Shown piece by piece: positions 61,562 to 64,000 of a DNA stretch of 64,000 nt. The notes beneath the pieces are model-generated. The model saw only the letters and a program-made list of their open reading frames with translations. It was not told where the DNA came from and made no database searches. Source of the stretch: Halobacteriales archaeon YIM A00013 (GTDB lineage Archaea; Halobacteriota; Halobacteria; Halobacteriales; Haloarculaceae); assembly GCA_025041195.1 (NCBI GenBank), contig JAKCFM010000001.1, positions 434,001 to 498,000 on the forward strand, given 5' to 3'. Positions within the stretch are counted from its first letter, which is position 1. Each line of letters begins with the position of its first letter. The position numbers were made by a program, and so were the translations under genes.

Positions 61562-62221
61562 TCACTCGCTGTCGAGTTCGATGATGTCGTGGAAGAACGT
61601 CTTGAGGTGTTCGATCCGCGATTCTGTCCAGAAAAAGCCTCCAAAGACGTTTTCAACGTCATTGAGTCCCGACCATTTCGTCAGTTGGAACGTGAATCGT
61701 TCTGACGGTGGGGATTTCAGCGTCAACCATGCGGCGTTGGCCTGGTCTGGACTTGAGAGGCCGATGGTACCGATTGTTTGCCAGCCGTCAGTTTCGTCGT
61801 TGGCACTGGCGCGTTCGAACAGCCAGAACACGCGTTCGAGGGCTCTCGTGTCGGGCGTTCTCACACAGACTGTTTCTGAGGGCGCATCGTCCATCGTGTT
61901 GTGTAAGAGCAGACAGTGCGCGCCGGATGGGGCTTTTGCGTATCGCAGATACCGTTGGCGGCCATCGGTTGGCTTGCTCAACCACGCCGTTCGGATCGTT
62001 GCCCAGGAGTCCTCTGGATCCTCCGTTTGCTCACCATCAACAGCGAGCGTGCAGTGTGTGGTGTCCGTGTGTCGGAAATGGGGGTTGACGGTCGTGTTCA
62101 TGCGCTCGTGGCCTTTGATGAGCGTCAGTTCGGTCTGGCAGCTGACGCAGGCTATCTGATCGGCTGCGTCCGCTTCCGTGGCCATGACGAACTCGCCGTC
62201 GCGCAGTCCTAGCTGGACCAT
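61562..62221 (-). CDS. CoiA-like zinc-binding protein of unknown function
   Basis: 219 residues. The N-terminal part has IACVSCQTELTLIKGHERMN followed by NPHFRHTDTTHC, a CxxC...HFxH layout reminiscent of the CoiA competence-protein N-terminal zinc motif. The rest is alpha/beta with KSPPSERFTFQLTKWSGLND and acidic ends, and contains no nuclease motif that I recognise (CoiA proteins have a predicted nuclease core). It stands between a small gene and the CRISPR array. A link to the array is only positional. Confidence 0.65.
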   Translation of the reverse strand: MVQLGLRDGEFVMATEADAADQIACVSCQTELTLIKGHERMNTTVNPHFRHTDTTHCTLAVDGEQTEDPEDSWATIRTAWLSKPTDGRQRYLRYAKAPSGAHCLLLHNTMDDAPSETVCVRTPDTRALERVFWLFERASANDETDGWQTIGTIGLSSPDQANAAWLTLKSPPSERFTFQLTKWSGLNDVENVFGGFFWTESRIEHLKTFFHDIIELDSE

Positions 62222-62374
62222 CGGCTTGTATCTCCAGTGTGTCGCTTGTTCATGTGGTTGTAACTATAATTCGTTGTGCTATAGTATTAAATTTATTCCA
62301 ATTGTATTTGGGTATCGTTTTGTGAGACGTCCTACACCGAGGTTGGACGGGTCAGCGTCTCACCGCCGATCGAG

Positions 62375-62918
62375 CATCGATCCTACTAAGGTGGTTCTGT
62401 AACCAGAGATTGGGCCTCCCAATTGATTCGATAGAGGCTTCAATCCTACTAGGGTAGTTCTGTAACTCGATTTTCAGTCCTGCCGATCCAGCTGGCCCTG
62501 GCTTCAATCCTACTAGGGTAGTTCTGTAACAACAGCCGCTCGACGTCCTCATGGCGACCAAGCATGCTTCAATCCTACTAGGGTAGTTCTGTAACATGGC
62601 CATGCTCCACGCCGGTGAGCGTGTTGTTGCTTCAATCCTACTAGGGTAGTTCTGTAACTGGGACACTGATCTTATTCATTTCGTCGAGAGGTGCGGCTTC
62701 AATCCTACTAGGGTAGTTCTGTAACCGCACAGCGATAAAGGAGGGCCGGTGGACGCTGCGCTTCAATCCTACTAGGGTAGTTCTGTAACCAAAGATGCTC
62801 TCGTGGAAACGTTCGGCGTCATTGCTTCAATCCTACTAGGGTAGTTCTGTAACTTGTGACGAGCATTGCAAAACAAGGGATGGTGAAGCTTCAATCCTAC
62901 TAGGGTAGTTCTGTAACG
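62375..62918 (-). CRISPR. CRISPR array, nine repeats and eight spacers, type I-B-like
   Basis: Nine 30-bp repeats start at 62375, 62438, 62502, 62567, 62630, 62697, 62761, 62825 and 62889. On the minus strand the repeat begins GTTACAGAACTACC and ends ATTGAAGC, the 8-nt 5' handle known from haloarchaeal type I-B crRNAs, so transcription runs leftward. Eight spacers of 33-37 bp lie between. The leftmost repeat (62375-62404) has four mismatches to the consensus, as expected for the leader-distal end. The leader is to the right, next to cas3. No spacer matches another part of this window by eye. Confidence 0.96.
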
Positions 62919-63059
62919 GTTGCCAATTACGGGTATACAGGGACTATACTTAGCACTGACGGGGCAGTGTGACCACAGACCCCTAATAACCCCTGCACCC
63001 CCGGGGGGTCTGTGGTTTGTCGTCTAGAAACCACCTGCTAGCAATGACAATAGACGATT
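62919..63059 (-). promoter_or_regulatory. CRISPR leader and gap between array and cas3
   Basis: 141 bp between the first repeat and the cas3 stop. It should hold the promoter of the array and the integration-side leader elements. AT-rich DNA lies at 62925-62955. A strong hairpin-forming inverted repeat covers 62972-63016 and is listed separately. The remaining 40 bp next to cas3 show no clear promoter motif. No reading frame of note. Confidence 0.7.
62972..63016. terminator. GC-rich hairpin in the CRISPR leader region
   Basis: ACCACAGACCCC (62972-62983) is the exact inverse complement of GGGGTCTGTGGT (63005-63016), a 12-bp perfect stem. The 21-bp loop is C-rich. The position, 44 bp after the cas3 stop and 53 bp before the first repeat on the transcribed strand, is that of a terminator for the cas operon, or of a leader element for the array. 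No poly-T run follows on the minus strand, so the terminator role is uncertain. Confidence 0.5.

Positions 63060-64000
<941 letters not shown>

Noticed and set aside
62352-62666. Minus-strand frame across the CRISPR array
   Set aside because: It is the repeat-spacer array translated (repeats of QNYPSRIEA), not a protein gene.

Overview
The window is chromosomal DNA of a halophilic archaeon (class Halobacteria). The predicted proteins are strongly Asp/Glu-rich, and GTG starts and 4-bp ATGA gene overlaps are frequent. Many genes are apparently leaderless, with a TATA-like element about 26-30 bp before the start codon. Archaea-specific genes are present: family D DNA polymerase large subunit, TFB, CarS, Hef and aIF1. 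Many small proteins belong to families seen mainly in haloarchaea. Several DUF names below are from memory of family resemblance and are marked as such. I see no tRNA, rRNA, insertion sequence or integrase.

Layout. 1-1098: the N-terminal part of polC and a small conserved gene, both on the minus strand. 1416-9283: a complete Dpp/Opp-type peptide ABC importer (lipoprotein, two permeases, two ATPases) followed by a small membrane protein. 9410-16412: small haloarchaeal proteins, then CBS protein, glycyl-tRNA synthetase and a dolichol/phytol kinase-like gene packed together, then the Hef helicase-nuclease. 16463-24341: a cell-envelope stretch with two membrane proteins, a candidate structured RNA, a DUF6230/DUF6114/Thr-rich stalk-protein operon, and a MoxR-DUF58-transglutaminase operon. 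24420-37615: mostly housekeeping genes (aIF1, rhodanese, Nudix, glutamate dehydrogenase, ABC-2 exporter, M48 protease, RimI, aconitase, CarS, a lipoprotein, a sulfatase-fold enzyme).

37776-44723 looks like an export and stress module. It contains a DedA protein and a 1260-residue RND/MMPL exporter with a very long repetitive coiled coil. A perfect 8-6-8 palindrome lies upstream of the exporter, a TrmB-type regulator overlaps its end, and an ABC exporter with a degenerate signature motif follows. 44797-47774 holds a beta-helix protein with no signal peptide, a Tat-exported PQQ-like beta-propeller and a DUF457-type membrane protein. 47711-54334 is a seven-gene type IV pilus/Tad-like operon on the minus strand, with every neighbouring pair overlapping: ATPase, membrane platform and five pilin-like proteins. 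54529-61552 carries TFB, two mini membrane proteins, a GntP-type transporter, the KorAB 2-oxoacid:ferredoxin oxidoreductase and a ferredoxin-reductase-like flavoprotein.

61562-64000 is the edge of a CRISPR-Cas locus: a CoiA-like zinc protein, a nine-repeat type I-B-style array read on the minus strand, a leader with a strong GC-rich hairpin, and the C-terminal part of cas3 running off the window.

The least understood units are the DUF6230/DUF6114 operon with its upstream RNA-like segment, the coiled-coil RND exporter with its palindrome and TrmB regulator, and the overlapping pilin-like cluster.
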